Source: Muscardinus avellanarius (Eukaryota > Chordata > Mammalia > Rodentia > Gliridae). Taken from it: 64,000 bases of DNA. A model generated the notes under the pieces. That model ran no database searches. It saw nothing but the letters and a program-made list of their open reading frames with translations, and had not been told where the DNA came from. The translations under genes were made by a program, and so were the position numbers. This document shows positions 35,367-45,835 of the stretch, piece after piece (position 1 is the first letter of the stretch; the number at the start of each line of letters is the position of its first letter). The DNA lies in contig OY726576.1 in NCBI GenBank assembly GCA_963383645.1, forward strand, positions 16,348,131 through 16,412,130, given 5' to 3'.

Positions 35367-36754
35367 TAGGACTAAAGCCAGATGTGTGCCCCGGTCCTCT
35401 TTGCCCTCCAGATCGCTCCAGCCAGAAATCCCCGGAGCAACACATGCTGTGTGATCACCACCCCTGGATCGTCACATGCTCAGGTGTGGAAAGTTCTGCT
35501 GAGCCCGAGGACACACGCCCGGGGGACCAGAAGCAGCAGCAGCAACAGCAAGCCTCAAATGGAAGGTCCAAGATGACCAAACTACTCAGTCACCAGAGGA
35601 CACACTCCGGGGAGAAGCCATATGGGTGTGGCGTGTGTGAGAAGGGCTTCGGTGTGAAGAAGTGCCTGACCAGGCACCAGAAGCTGCACTCGGGGGAGAA
35701 GCCCTTTGTGTGTGGCGAGTGCGGGCGACGCTTTGCTCTGAAGTCCACCCTCCTCATGCATCAGAGGTCGCACTCTGGCGAGAAGCCGTATGTGTGCTGC
35801 GACTCTGGGCAAGCTTTCAGCTGGAAGTCTACCTTCACCGTCCACCAGAGGGCGCACTCGGACAAGGAGCCATACATGTGCCACACGTGTGGCAAAAGCC
35901 TCAGCCAGAAGTCCAAACTCATCAGACACCAGAGGATGCACTCGGGCGAGAAGCCGTACGTGTGCCGCGAGTGCGGCAAAGGCTTCATCTGGAAGTACCA
36001 TCTCGTATCCCACCAGAACACACACTCCAGCGAGAAGCCATTCGTGTGCCATGAGTGTGGCAAAGCCTTCAAATGGAAGTCCTCCCTCACCAGTCACCAG
36101 AGGACACACTCTAGTGAGAAGCCGTACGTGTGCCGCCACTGCGGGCAAGGCTTTTACCGGAAGTCCATCCTCACCAGTCACCAGAGGACACACTCGGGCG
36201 AGAAGCCGTACATGTGTCGAGAGTGCGGCAAAGGCTTCATCCAGAAGTACCATCTCATCTCCCACCAGAAGACGCACTCCAGCGAGAAGCCATTCGTGTG
36301 CCATGAGTGTGGCAAAGCCTTCAAACGGAAGTCCACCCTCACCAGTCACCAGAGGACACACTCTGGTGAGAAGCCGTACGTGTGCCGCCACTGCGGGCAA
36401 GGCTTTTACCGGAAGTCCATCCTCACCAATCACCAGAGGACACACTCAGGCGAGAAGCCGTACATGTGTCGAGAGTGCGGCAAAGGCTTCAGGCAGAAGT
36501 CAGGCATTATTATACACCAGAAGACGCACTCAGGCGAGAAGCCATATGTATGCGCAGTGTGTGGGAAAAGCTTCAGCCAAAAGTCTCACCTCATCTGCCA
36601 CCAGAGGACCCACTCTGGTGAGAAGCCACATGTGTGCAGTGAGTGTGGCAGAGGCTTCAACTATAAGAACAAACTCCTCATCCACCAGAGGACACACTCG
36701 GGCGAGAAGCCAGGAGTGTGGCAAAGGCTTCAGCCAGAAGCCAGTCTTTGTTAG
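35367..36754 (+). CDS. Copy B zinc-finger exon, truncated by frameshift
   Basis: Last coding exon of a ZNF133-like KRAB zinc-finger gene. Acceptor TCTCTCTGCAGTAG; exon bases TA complete a valine codon with the G from KRAB-B, or TAG can act as an alternative acceptor. The linker begins [20 protein letters not shown], then has a polyglutamine run. Compared with copy A, about 95 residues, including the CxxC half of finger 1, are missing, so the array starts at [13 protein letters not shown]. Thirteen finger units follow; the third has CCDS in place of the second zinc cysteine. Fingers 5-7 are repeated as 8-10. After HSGEKP at about 36711 the frame is lost and translation stops at 36754. The expected product, with KRAB, is a nuclear repressor of about 535 residues. 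The finger helices differ from those of copy A, so different DNA targets are likely. Confidence 0.85.
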
Positions 36755-36953
36755 ACACCAGAGTACGCACTCGGGTGAGAAGCCATATGCGTGTAGCCAG
36801 TGTGGGCAAGCCTTTAACCGGAAGTCCATCCTCATCATCCACCAGAGGACACACTTGGGTGAGAAGCCATATGTGTGCCAGGAGTGTGGTAAAGGCTTCA
36901 AGCAGAAGTACCTCCTCGCCATCCACCAGAGGACACACGCTCTGTTTCCATAG
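36711..36953 (+). pseudogene. Out-of-frame C-terminal fingers of copy B
   Basis: In the next frame the sequence continues with three fingers: [40 protein letters not shown] and [21 protein letters not shown], ending ALFP and a stop at 36953. They were the original end of copy B. The join looks like an 11-bp deletion between two CCA microhomologies, removing the YVC region between GEKP and ECG. Confidence 0.85.
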
Positions 36954-37845
36954 ACCTCAGATGAATGCTTGGCTCCATAACGCGTCGGTTGGATCTGTAA
37001 GTCCACTGGGTCTCTGCTGGGTGAAGATCAGTGAGATGGGGGCCGGTACATGAGGAGAAGGGCCGTGGACAGTGTGGTTGTGGGACTTGATGCAGTGAGC
37101 CCGGAATGAAAGGCCGCATCAGAGAAGGGCGTAATCACAGGAGCGGCCCCGCTGAGTGCGCAGAAGCAGTGTCTGTCGGCGTCTGCGGTGTCCGGGTCTG
37201 GTGAGCAGGGAGGTGAGAGCGGCTGAAAGCCCGCGTGAGCCACAGGTCACCTCAGGCCTCAGCACCTGAGACTGCTGGCAGGTATCGGGGTGGAGAGGTG
37301 TGAGGCAGCACCAGGCCCTCGGAGGGTGTGGAATGAAGAGGCCTCTCCTGGTCCTGAGAGGTGTATGGTGGGCAGCGCTGTGGAAGCAGCGTTCTGAGAC
37401 GGGCATTCGCCCAGCTCTGTGCTGCTGGTCTCCTTGGAAAGGCACAGATCTTCCTCCTGGGACAGGAGGGACAGGTCACCCTAGTATTGGGAAGGAGTGT
37501 CCGGCAGAAAGAGGGAGGATGTGGGGCCCGAGTCAACTGTAGGTCCAGCAGTGCCACCAGCCTGACTTAACCTTTTTGATTTGTCTGTTTTTAAGTCTTT
37601 GTTTTTAGGTTTTAAGTCTTTGTTTTAGTTCAGTTGGTCTCACAACATTGTTCAGCAAATCAAAGCCATCAGAATGCTGTGTGAATGCAAAGAACTCAGG
37701 AAGTTGGGTTGGAGACCCAAGATATAGGTGTTGGAGGGAAAAGATCATCGTGTTTTATCTGTTGAATACATCACTACAGTTTCATTGTTCTGTACTTGGG
37801 TCCTGGATTGAGGAAAGGTGATATCAAAGTCTTCAAATTGGGTAG
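36954..37845 (+). other. 3' flank of copy B
   Basis: GC-rich to about 37560, then AT-rich with the phrase TTTTTAAGTCTTTGTTTT repeated near 37590-37630. There is no AATAAA in a clear non-repeat context before the SINEs that begin at 37850. The frames on both strands (60-110 residues) show no domain. Probably 3' UTR. Confidence 0.4.
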
Positions 37846-37849
37846 ATCC

Positions 37850-38425
37850 AGTGTGGTGGCGCACACTTGTAATCCCAGTTTTTGGGAGGCTGGGACAGGA
37901 TTGCAAATTCTTGGTCAGCCTTAGCTACTTAGTAAGGCCCTCCACAACTTAGTGAAACTCTGTTTCAAAATAAACGATAAATAATAGGACTGAGAATGTA
38001 GCTTGGAGGTAGAATGCTTCTGGGTTCCATCTCCATTACCACAATTTTTTTTTTTTTTTTTTTTGGTGGTACTGGGGTTCCCGGAAACCCTTCTACCTCC
38101 GTGCTACACTCCCAGGCCTATTTTATTTTTTTATTTGGAAAGAGGGTCTCTTAAGTCAGTGAGGCTGGCTTTGAACTTGTGCAGTCCTCCTGTCTCTGCT
38201 TCCCAAGCGTGGGAATTATAAGCGTGTGCCACCATGCCCGGCAAAAAAGCTTTATTTTAAATAAACTTATGGGCCGGGTGTGGTGGCACACACTTGTAAT
38301 CCCAGCATTTGGGAGGCAGAGACTGGAGGATCAGGGTTTGTGGCCAGCCTCAGCTACTTAGTGAGGCCCTCTGCAACTTAGTGAGACCCTGTTTCAAAGT
38401 AAAGAATAAAAAAATGGGACAGGGG
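37850..38425. repeat. SINE cluster
   Basis: A plus-strand SINE (about 37850-38045) is followed by an antisense SINE of the TTCCCGGAAACCC subtype (about 38055-38242) and another plus-strand SINE (about 38270-38425). Confidence 0.8.
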
Positions 38426-38439
38426 GTATCTAATAGGTA

Positions 38440-39215
38440 AGAGAAAAAAAATAACATTAGTAACAAGAAAAGCATAGAATTGTCTTCATCTCTTCACTGG
38501 TCAGAATGTTAATACAGTACATGGTAAAACAGTAATGAAATATAGCAGGGTTTTTTTGCAAAAATATAAATCAACCTGGAGGATATTGTGTTACATAAAT
38601 ATGCCAGCCACAGTTTGCATTATCATACTTATATGTGGCCTCTGGAAATGTCAGGCTCAAAGGAGCAAAATAGAAGTGGTGGCTACCAGGGGCTGAGGGT
38701 GGGAAGAAGAGGTTGTGGAGATGAATAGTAAAGAATAGTAAATTTCAGATAGGAGCCGGGCGTGGTGGCACACGCTTATAATCCCAGCATTTGGGAGGCT
38801 GAGACAGGAGGATTGCAGTTCATGGCCATCCTCACCTAATTAGTGAGGCCCTTTGCAACTCAGTGAGACTCTGTTTCAAAATATAGAATAAAAAATAGGG
38901 CTGGAGGTAGAATTGCTCAGAGATAGAATGTCCCTGGGTTCCCCTAGTACCGCCAAAAAATTAAAAAATTGGATAGGAAAAATAAATTCAAGAGCTCTGT
39001 TGTATAACATAATAACAGTAGTTATTATCAATGTATTATATTCTTGAAAACCACTAAGAGAATGAATATTAGATATTTTTACCACAAAAGAAGTTCTATG
39101 AGGTAATACATAAGTTAATTAGTTTGATTTAGCCATTTCACAATGTATGCATATTTCAAAACATATTATATACAATAAACGTGATTTTTACTTGTCAGAT
39201 TTTTAAAACAGAAAT
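38440..39215 (+). repeat. Old L1 3' end interrupted by a SINE
   Basis: Sense L1 3' UTR sequence (AGTGGTGGCTACCAGGGGCTG near 38680; CACAATGTATGCATATTTCAA near 39140) is interrupted by a plus-strand SINE at about 38757-38955. The DNA from 39215 to 39510 is AT-rich and unassigned. Confidence 0.7.
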
Positions 39216-39514
39216 GTTAATTTTAATGGTTTTTCTAATAGAGATTTTAGAAATCGAGAAGCAACATAATCAGTTTTGATGATAAAAATTGTTGGGGAAT
39301 ATGGCATTTCTGGAGTTTTAGAAAAGTAACTGTAAATTCACATCCATTTTGGCACTGTCTGCAAGTTTTAAGATAATAGGTGAACACATGTCTACATTTT
39401 CCTAATCTTAGACATCTCTGGTACAATATTAGGTCTCTACACTCAGTATGAATCTTAGAAGTTTAATTGTACTTCTTTGAGAAAGTGAATCAAGCTTTTT
39501 ATTCCTAAATATTA

Positions 39515-39722
39515 TGGTGATGTGGGATACATGACTATAATCCCAGTACTTCTTAGCTGAGACAGGAGGACTCCAGGTTTAAGACCAGCCTCAGCAATGG
39601 AGGGAGACTCCTAGGAACCTGCTGAGAGCCTATTTCCAAACAAAAAAAATGAATAAGCAAAGGGCTAGGGGTGTGGCTTGAAGGTAGAATACCCTTGGAT
39701 TTAATCCCCACTACTTAAAGAA
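39515..39722 (+). repeat. Old plus-strand SINE
   Basis: A diverged composite with CATGACTATAATCCCAGTACTT at its head and TTTAATCCCCACTACTT at its end. Confidence 0.65.
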
Positions 39723-39850
39723 AATTATGCTAATGTATTATAAAGAGATTAGGAAACAGATATCACATCTGTCTTAATGTCCCCCAGGCTTTGATTCCCT
39801 CCTTCATATACCAATTACTAACCTGTATAGTTTATACGCCCTCAGTGCCT

Positions 39851-40370
39851 CTTTCTTTTTTTTTTTTTTTTTTTTTTTTTTGGAGAATTAGCATTTAATG
39901 AACCTCCAGAGCTGTGGATTTCAAGCCACCAGGACACAGGCACCTCGACGCCCTTAATCTTCTGAGCTCTTCTGCTAAAGAGTTTGGGCTTGGGGATGAC
40001 AGGCAGCTTTGGGAGCTTTCCTTTCCCCAAAACGCTGTCCTTAACTGATCGCACTGCGCCCATGACAGGCAGAAGCGGCTCCAGTCTTGTTCTTGGTGGC
40101 AGTGGCCCGTGTCTGCTCACTGACCAGCACCCACAGTTTATCAAGGTTCACAGTTGGGCAGAGGTTCTGCTTCCTCTTTCAGTGGTAATGCCTCGTACCA
40201 GCTTTCCCAAAGTAAGCTGGGTGATATTTGTCAGAGTTGATCCTGTGGTGATGCATGTCCCCAGCATGACCCCGGCCTTCCGAGTGCTTCTGGTGCTTGG
40301 TGATGCAGCTGTGGCCGTGGCCCTGGCCCTGAAATTTCTGTGTCTTCCTCAGTCTGGATGGTGTGGCCAA
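39851..40370 (-). pseudogene. RPL27A: RPL27A processed pseudogene
   Basis: The minus strand reads the ribosomal protein L27a (uL15) sequence without introns: PSRLRKT near 40360, then MHHHRIN and DKYHP, and after a frameshift the C-terminal half with VLGKGKLPK and FSRRA. It ends in the short RPL27A-like 3' UTR (GGTTCATTAAATGCTAA) and a 30-base A tail, seen as a T-run at 39852-39881. The start codon has become ACA. A frameshift follows RHYH near 40180 and a second disruption lies further downstream. The A tail and lack of introns identify an L1-mobilised retrocopy. It is not functional. Confidence 0.9.
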
Positions 40371-40439
40371 GACAAAAGAGCACATTTTTTCTTTTAAATA
40401 CCCAAGCTCCTAACTTAAATTATCTAAATGCCTTTCTAC

Positions 40440-40955
40440 CTTCCCTTTCTTCTTTGTACTGAGGATTCAACCCAAGGTGTATTACCACTGAGTCAGTCCT
40501 TTTTATATTTATTTATTTATTTAATTTTGTGGTACTGGGGATGGAACCCAGGGGCTTTCTACCTCCAGGCTACATTCCCAGACCTATTTTATATTTTATT
40601 TGAAAACGAAGTCTCACTATGTTGCTGAAAGCCTCACTAAGTAGCTGAGGCTGGCTTCGAACCTGCACGATCCTCCTGTCTTGGCCTCCCAAGTATTGGG
40701 GTTACAAGTGTGCACCACCATGCCCAGCTTATACATAGTTTTTTGAGGCTGCTGACCTGCAATCCTCCTGGCTCAGCCTTCCAAGTATTGGGATTGCAAA
40801 TGGGCGCCACCACGCCTGGCTTTTTTTCTTTTTCTTTTCTTTTTTTTTTTTTTTTGAGAGTTTCACTAAGTTGTTGAAGCTGTTTTGAAACTTGAGGTCT
40901 TCATGCCTCAGCCTCAGCTGGGATTTCAGGCATTTGCCACTGTGCCAGGAAAGTT
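40440..40955 (-). repeat. Antisense SINE cluster
   Basis: A tRNA-like half at about 40440-40505, a complete SINE at about 40525-40735 (GTGGTACTGGGGATGGAACCC), the head of the first at about 40735-40820, and a worn SINE at about 40845-40950. Confidence 0.75.
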
Positions 40956-40959
40956 TTTC

Positions 40960-41950
40960 TTTAGTGCTAGAGCTCCAGCTGTAACAAGAAAGATTTTCTT
41001 CAAAAACTAGCTCATTAAACTCACTAGGAGTTCATTTTTTTATTTATTTAATTTGATATTTTGCATTTTACCTCCTTCAAACTAAATCTTCCTAGAAAAC
41101 ACAGATACTGGCAGATTTTTACAACCAACTGAAAAGATTGACCAATGGAGAATTCAAATTTTGTTTTTCTGCTTTGTCACTCTATTATAGATATTAAAAT
41201 CATGACCAAATTTCTTGGAAGAGGCCACTGTAATTTTGAATAATGTACAGTGTAAATGAAAACCTGCCACTCTGGGTAGCCACAAAAGTTACATATCAGA
41301 GGCCTTGGTTCCCATGAGCATGGGTGGAGGTATTTCTTGAATCAAAATCATAGTCACCCATCTTACCCAGAGCATACACCAGAGATTCTTCTACTGCTCC
41401 AAGGACCCCTCTACCATGACTGACCTGATACATGAGAGCAGACAGACAAGATACCAGCGCTTGCTTTTCTTCTATTATCATACTCAACAGGAAACAACTG
41501 CCAACAAATCAAATCTGAAAGCTACCTACTCCAGAGTTACCATCATCTCATGAAAGTTTGCTGGCCACAACTCAAATACCAAGCCAGTTGTGAGTTGTGG
41601 AACCTCAAATAACCCATGTGAAACAAGATCAACTTAGTGAGAGTTCATTGAAAGTAGTCAGGGTTTAGGCACTGCAGAGGGATGCTGGGTCATGTACACG
41701 CCCTGTGTGCTTCCCAGCACAGGGACTGGGAAGAGGTGGAGGTCAGTCAGGTGGGTCAGTGGATCTTCACACCGCCCTGAAGCCTGAAGCCGACGACCTT
41801 GGAGCTACTAAAGGGAAAGACAGTAAGCTTATTTATTTGCCAGGCTAAGGAACAAAAGGAAGACATTCACAGTAGTTTACTGAGTGGAAAGAAGCAGGAA
41901 CACAGTGTTAGGGAAGGATGGTTATGCTAATTATATTTATTATAATCATG
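40960..41950. other. Unassigned intergenic sequence
   Basis: About 1 kb with no recognisable repeat, exon or RNA gene. A 63-residue minus-strand frame (41296-41487) matches nothing I know. Confidence 0.4.
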
Positions 41951-42061
41951 CTATTAGCTGGTCGTGGTGCGTACATCTGTACTCCCAGTGCTTGGGTGAG
42001 ACAGGTGGTTGAGACAGGAGGATCGCACGGGTTCGAAGCCAGCCTCAGCTACTTAATGAGG

Positions 42062-42416
42062 TGTCGCGGCCCGCTCGGCTAGACCGGGATGGGGCGGTGG
42101 CTCAAGATGGCGCCTAGGCATGTTGCCAAGTCATGAGGCTCACGAGGCTGGCGGTGCCCTGACCCTGCGCAGTGAGCCCTATCAGGCGCCCTACGGATGA
42201 TCCAGTGACGCAGCGCCTCGTGCTACCACCAGCCCGCCTATGAGAGGGTTAGAAATGTGCATGCCCTAGCTGTGGGAAGCTTGGGGTTGGTGGAGTGATG
42301 AGGGAGGGATTATGAGACTGATATGTATTTGCCTGCTGTGCACATTGAGGGGGAAGCATTAAAGAGGAAGCATCATCAACAGACTCGGCGTTTGTGTGTT
42401 CTTTCCCGGGGCTCTG
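42062..42416 (+). mobile_element. 5' LTR, first part
   Basis: Begins TGTCGCGGCCCGC and matches the 3' LTR to GGGGCTCTG. The remaining 26 bases of the LTR are at 43992-44017, on the far side of the nested solo LTR. GCTCTG at 42411-42416 is one copy of that insertion's target duplication. Confidence 0.9.
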
Positions 42417-43985
42417 TGTCGCTGACCGGCTCAGTCCTGTTGGGGCGTGAGTCCACTCACGGTCGAAAACCTCAGTAAAGATGGGGAAGGATTAGAGTGA
42501 AGTACTGCAGACTCTTATCTGCAGCGATTCTTTCCCTTCTAAGAACTAAGAGTTCCTAGTGACGGCGCTCTCTAGAAAGAATCTGACATGGACAAAGGCT
42601 TCTTGAGCCAATGACACTTTATTACAAAAACCCCGAAAAATTTATACTCTTCACCAGTAAAGTTAATAATAAGAGAAAAGGGAGTGAATGCAATCACTGA
42701 AATAATAATGAATGACATGTAAACAAAGGTAATAAAACTAGTCCTTCAGCTGGCTGTTGGCCTTCGAGAGATTAACTCCCGATCCTCTCCCAGGTCTTGC
42801 AGATAAGCAGTTCCAAAGGGCGACCTCCCAGGAAAAACAGGCATGCCCAAGGCTTGGGGGCTTCTCGGGGAATCTTCTTTAACCTTCTTGTAACTTTCCA
42901 TCTTTTGGGCTCAGTTCATATAGCAAGTGTGAGGAGATGTGGTGATTCAGGTGGATGTGATAGAGTTTCTTCAGGTGTTGGCATCTTACTTTCTAAATCT
43001 GAAAGCTTAAGCAGACTCACAACACAGTTTGGCAGACAAAATACCACAAACAACACCACAAAGTTCTTGGATTTAATTGTCAGATGTATTTCCTTAACTG
43101 CTGAACACTCTTCTTTAGACAACAAGCCTATTAAAAGCCTATTCATCTTTAATAATCCATTTCTCTGTCACAAACCCTCTGCAACCTGCTTCTAACTTTC
43201 TAATTCCTTTCTTTCCCAGTTGGGACGTTCTTATGATAAGCTCTTCTTCATGCAAAAATGCTTTTCTTACTCTTACGGTATTTCCTTTCCTTCATACATA
43301 TATATTTAGAACCTCTGTCCTTTATTTTGTCATATTCATTTCTAACCATGTGGCCAGTCTCTCTGTCTCCGGGAATGCTCATACTGGGCGTAAAAGTCAA
43401 CAATCTTTCTCCTTGGCTCTATTGTATTTGAGCAATTAAGTTGTTCATCAACTAAATTGCTTTAAGGTCACACACAAGGGTTTATCTTCTTTGTCTCTAG
43501 GCAGAATCTCAAGGGTAAACAGAGTTACCTTAAACTGAGCTACCTTACCGGAGTTAATGGCTTAACCTAAATTAGTGATAGGAATGAGGGGGAGTTAATG
43601 GTTTAACCTAAGTTAGTGATAGGAATGAGGGTCAGAGACCATTTGTGATTTCTGCAGCTGGAATGCTTATCACAGCATCTGAGTTCTGGGCAGTTTTTTC
43701 ATTATTATTGAGCAAAGCCAAGGACGTTTAGACAAATTATTAGAGAATTTATTTCCACGGACTCAATTTCTTTCATAGTCCTGATCTCACATCACCAGAG
43801 CAATTCGTATAGAGAGTTAAAAGAATACTAGAAGAATAATAGTTATGCAAGAATATCTAAAAGCGGAGAATGCTTTTGGCCAGCGACCACACCTTCTCTC
43901 GGGGCTTATTTCTCACTTTGAGATTCTGCCTATAAACTGCAATAATGCAGATGCCGAGAGGGCGTGGCTTTTGCTGGTATCTGCA
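42417..43985 (-). mobile_element. Nested solo LTR, antisense, 1.57 kb
   Basis: Bounded by TGTCGC...TCTGCA and a perfect six-base duplication (GCTCTG at 42411-42416 and 43986-43991). On the minus strand a TATAAA (42641-42646) is followed by AATAAA (42618-42623) and about 200 bases of probable R-U5. This marks an LTR in reverse orientation with no internal genes. Its length is unusually large for an LTR, in the range of MMTV-type LTRs. It contains a 42-bp tandem duplication at about 43548-43631. I see no convincing coding frame in it. Confidence 0.78.
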
Positions 43986-44016
43986 GCTCTGCAGGATGGA
44001 GCCTTAGGGACGCGAC

Positions 44017-44236
44017 AAGTGGTGCCGAGACCCGGGAACGCCGTGGGGTAAGTTTGCAGGTAAGCGACGAAGGGACAGCGCTGTGTAGGTTCGCAGGATT
44101 TAGCGACGAAGTAGAAAGTTTGCGGATTGCGATGAAGCAAGCCGTGGGGTAAGTTAGCAGGTACAGTGCTGTGTAGGTTTGCAGGATTTAGCGACGAAGT
44201 AGAAAGCTCGCGGATTGCGACGAAGCAAGACTTATC
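44017..44236 (+). other. Provirus primer binding site and leader with tandem duplication
   Basis: The LTR ends ACA at 44017, a two-base spacer follows, then the tRNA-Phe-type primer site at 44020-44037. The leader contains an imperfect duplication of about 90 bases (about 44043-44136 and 44147-44230) with the shared phrase GGATTTAGCGACGAAGTAGA. It ends at the gag start codon at 44237. Confidence 0.75.
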
Positions 44237-44461
44237 ATGGGGTCTAAGGTTACTACTATGAAAGTCAAAGAGGCTCTCTGTAAGATTCTTTTTAAGGGAG
44301 GAGTGAAAGTGAAAGCCACCATTGAAAATTTTCTTAACATTGTTAAAACTGTAGCTCCGTGGTTTCTAGAGGAAGGATATGTTAACATTCCTCAGTGGGA
44401 GCATCTAGGCCATGATCTCGATAGTATTGCGGATGCCTATTGCTGTGCCTTGGCCTGTTAG
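44237..44461 (+). pseudogene. Provirus gag remnant (matrix N-terminus)
   Basis: A 74-codon frame that starts with MGSK and looks like the N-terminal matrix (p10-type) domain of betaretroviral Gag. The gag homology ends near the last 10-15 codons, where a large deletion joins it to env sequence and the frame soon stops. Capsid, nucleocapsid, protease and polymerase are missing. Confidence 0.65.
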
Positions 44462-45120
44462 GGTGGATGAGAATTCCCTCCCGGTCCTTTTGAAACGAGA
44501 AAGGAGGGACTTTGGGGTGAGTGCTCTTACTGCAATAATTATGGCCTCCGTGGCTGCAGCAGCAACTGCTGCTGCGGCCTTAGCAACATCAATTAATATG
44601 GCTGCTGCTGTAAATACGATATCCTCAAGTACAGCTACTGCCATAGCGTAACAAGCTCGAATAAATGGGCAGCTTAAAGCAGGCATAATGATGGTAAATC
44701 AAAGAGTGGACCTATTACAAGAACAGGTCGACATCTTGGGACAGATGGCCATGGTACCATATATTCAAAAATTGTCTGGATTATGCATAACCTCTGTGCA
44801 GTATCAGAATTTTTCCCGTGCAGGAAATCTATCCCAACAGATAGGCAGAATGCTTCTGGGAAATTCGAGCCATAAATTTGAACAGACTATGACAGAACCT
44901 CGAGCGTCCATTGTCGCGATCAAATCTACCCGCGTGGCGATTGCCTCAGTATAATAATGGATGGACCTGATACAGGGGACAGTGGGCTTCTTAAGAGATT
45001 GGGGTGGCGTGGCATTCTGGGCATTTTTTGCTGGTGGTAGTATGCTGTGTCCTGGTTGGATATATCAGGCGTATTCGACAATAAACACTGTAACAACAGC
45101 GCATATTGGTACAAGCTATG
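44440..45120 (+). pseudogene. Provirus env remnant (transmembrane subunit region)
   Basis: Spread over more than one frame with stops. One frame (ending near 44651) has a basic KRERR-like stretch followed by an alanine-rich hydrophobic segment, as expected around an Env cleavage site and fusion peptide. The next frame (44688-44954) has heptad-like sequence. A hydrophobic stretch near 45000-45070 could be the former membrane anchor. The surface subunit is absent. Non-functional. Confidence 0.55.
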
Positions 45121-45324
45121 GCAGCCCTTGAAGCTGGCTCATCTCCCCACGTATGGCTCAATATGCTGGATCGGTAGTCAACGACGGGTACGATCGTCCC
45201 CGGGATCATATCAACCTTAGACAGGGAAACAATCATGCTATTGTTCTCCCAAAGACGGGTAAGAATGATCCTTGAGGGTCGACAACCTAAGACAGGCACG
45301 ATCCTGAGCCTTATTTTTAATAAA

Positions 45325-45719
45325 ACAAAAAGGGGGAGATGTCGGGGCCTGCTTGGCTAGACCGGGATGGAGCGGTGGCTCAAGATGGCGCCTAGGCATG
45401 TTGCCAAGTCACGAGGCTCACGAGGCTGGCGGTGCCCTGAGCCTTCGCAGTGAGCCCTATCAGGCGCCCTACGGATGATCAGTGACGCAGCGTCTCGTGC
45501 TACCACCAGCCCGCCTATGAGAGGGTTAGAAATGTGCATGCCCTGGCTGTGGGAAGCTTGGGGTTGGTGGAGTGATGAGGGAGGGGTTATGAGACTGATA
45601 TGTATTTGCCTGCTGTGCGCATTGAGGGGGAAGCATTAAAGAGGAAGCATCATCAACAGACTCGGCGTTTGTGTGTTCTTTCCCGGGGCTCTGCAGGATG
45701 GAGCCTTAGGGACGTGACA
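45325..45719 (+). mobile_element. Polypurine tract and 3' LTR
   Basis: The purine run AAAAAGGGGGAGA ends at 45339 and the 380-bp LTR runs from TGTCGGGGCC (45340) to GTGACA (45719). It is an uninterrupted copy and therefore shows the original form of the split 5' LTR. Confidence 0.9.
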
Positions 45720-45835
45720 GTGAGGCTCTCAGCAACTTAGTGAGACCCTGTTTCCAAATAAAATATAAAAAGGGCTGCGAGTATAGCCTGGTGGTAGAAA
45801 GCCCCTGGGTTCCACCCCCAGTACCACACACACAC

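Larger units (their letters stand above)
42062..45719 (+). mobile_element. Class II (IAP/betaretrovirus-like) endogenous provirus, internally deleted
   Basis: A retroviral insertion with matching LTRs (about 380 bp), TG...CA ends and a six-base target duplication. The primer binding site at 44020-44037 is complementary to tRNA-Phe with one mismatch, as used by IAP elements. Inside are a leader, a short gag matrix start, an env transmembrane remnant and a polypurine tract. Most of gag, all of pro and pol, and the env surface region are absent. The two LTRs differ at about a dozen sites over roughly 350 aligned bases, so the copy is old but not ancient. It cannot encode a complete virus. Confidence 0.88.
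41955..45835 (+). repeat. Young SINE interrupted by a provirus
   Basis: The 7SL-like half of a plus-strand SINE ends at 42061 (...CAGCTACTTAATGAGG). The rest resumes at 45720 (GTGAGGCTCTCAGCAACTTAG) and ends at about 45830. The six bases on either side, ATGAGG and GTGAGG, are the target-site duplication of the provirus with one difference. Confidence 0.9.

Noticed and set aside
39984..40397. A 137-codon plus-strand frame over the RPL27A retrocopy
   Set aside because: It is the antisense of the retrocopy; the ribosomal protein reads on the minus strand with frameshifts and a lost start codon.
42797..43195. A 132-codon frame inside the nested solo LTR, considered as a possible LTR-encoded gene like MMTV sag
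   Set aside because: It is on the strand opposite to the inferred LTR orientation, has no recognisable features, and the correct strand has only a short 76-codon frame without similarity I can name.
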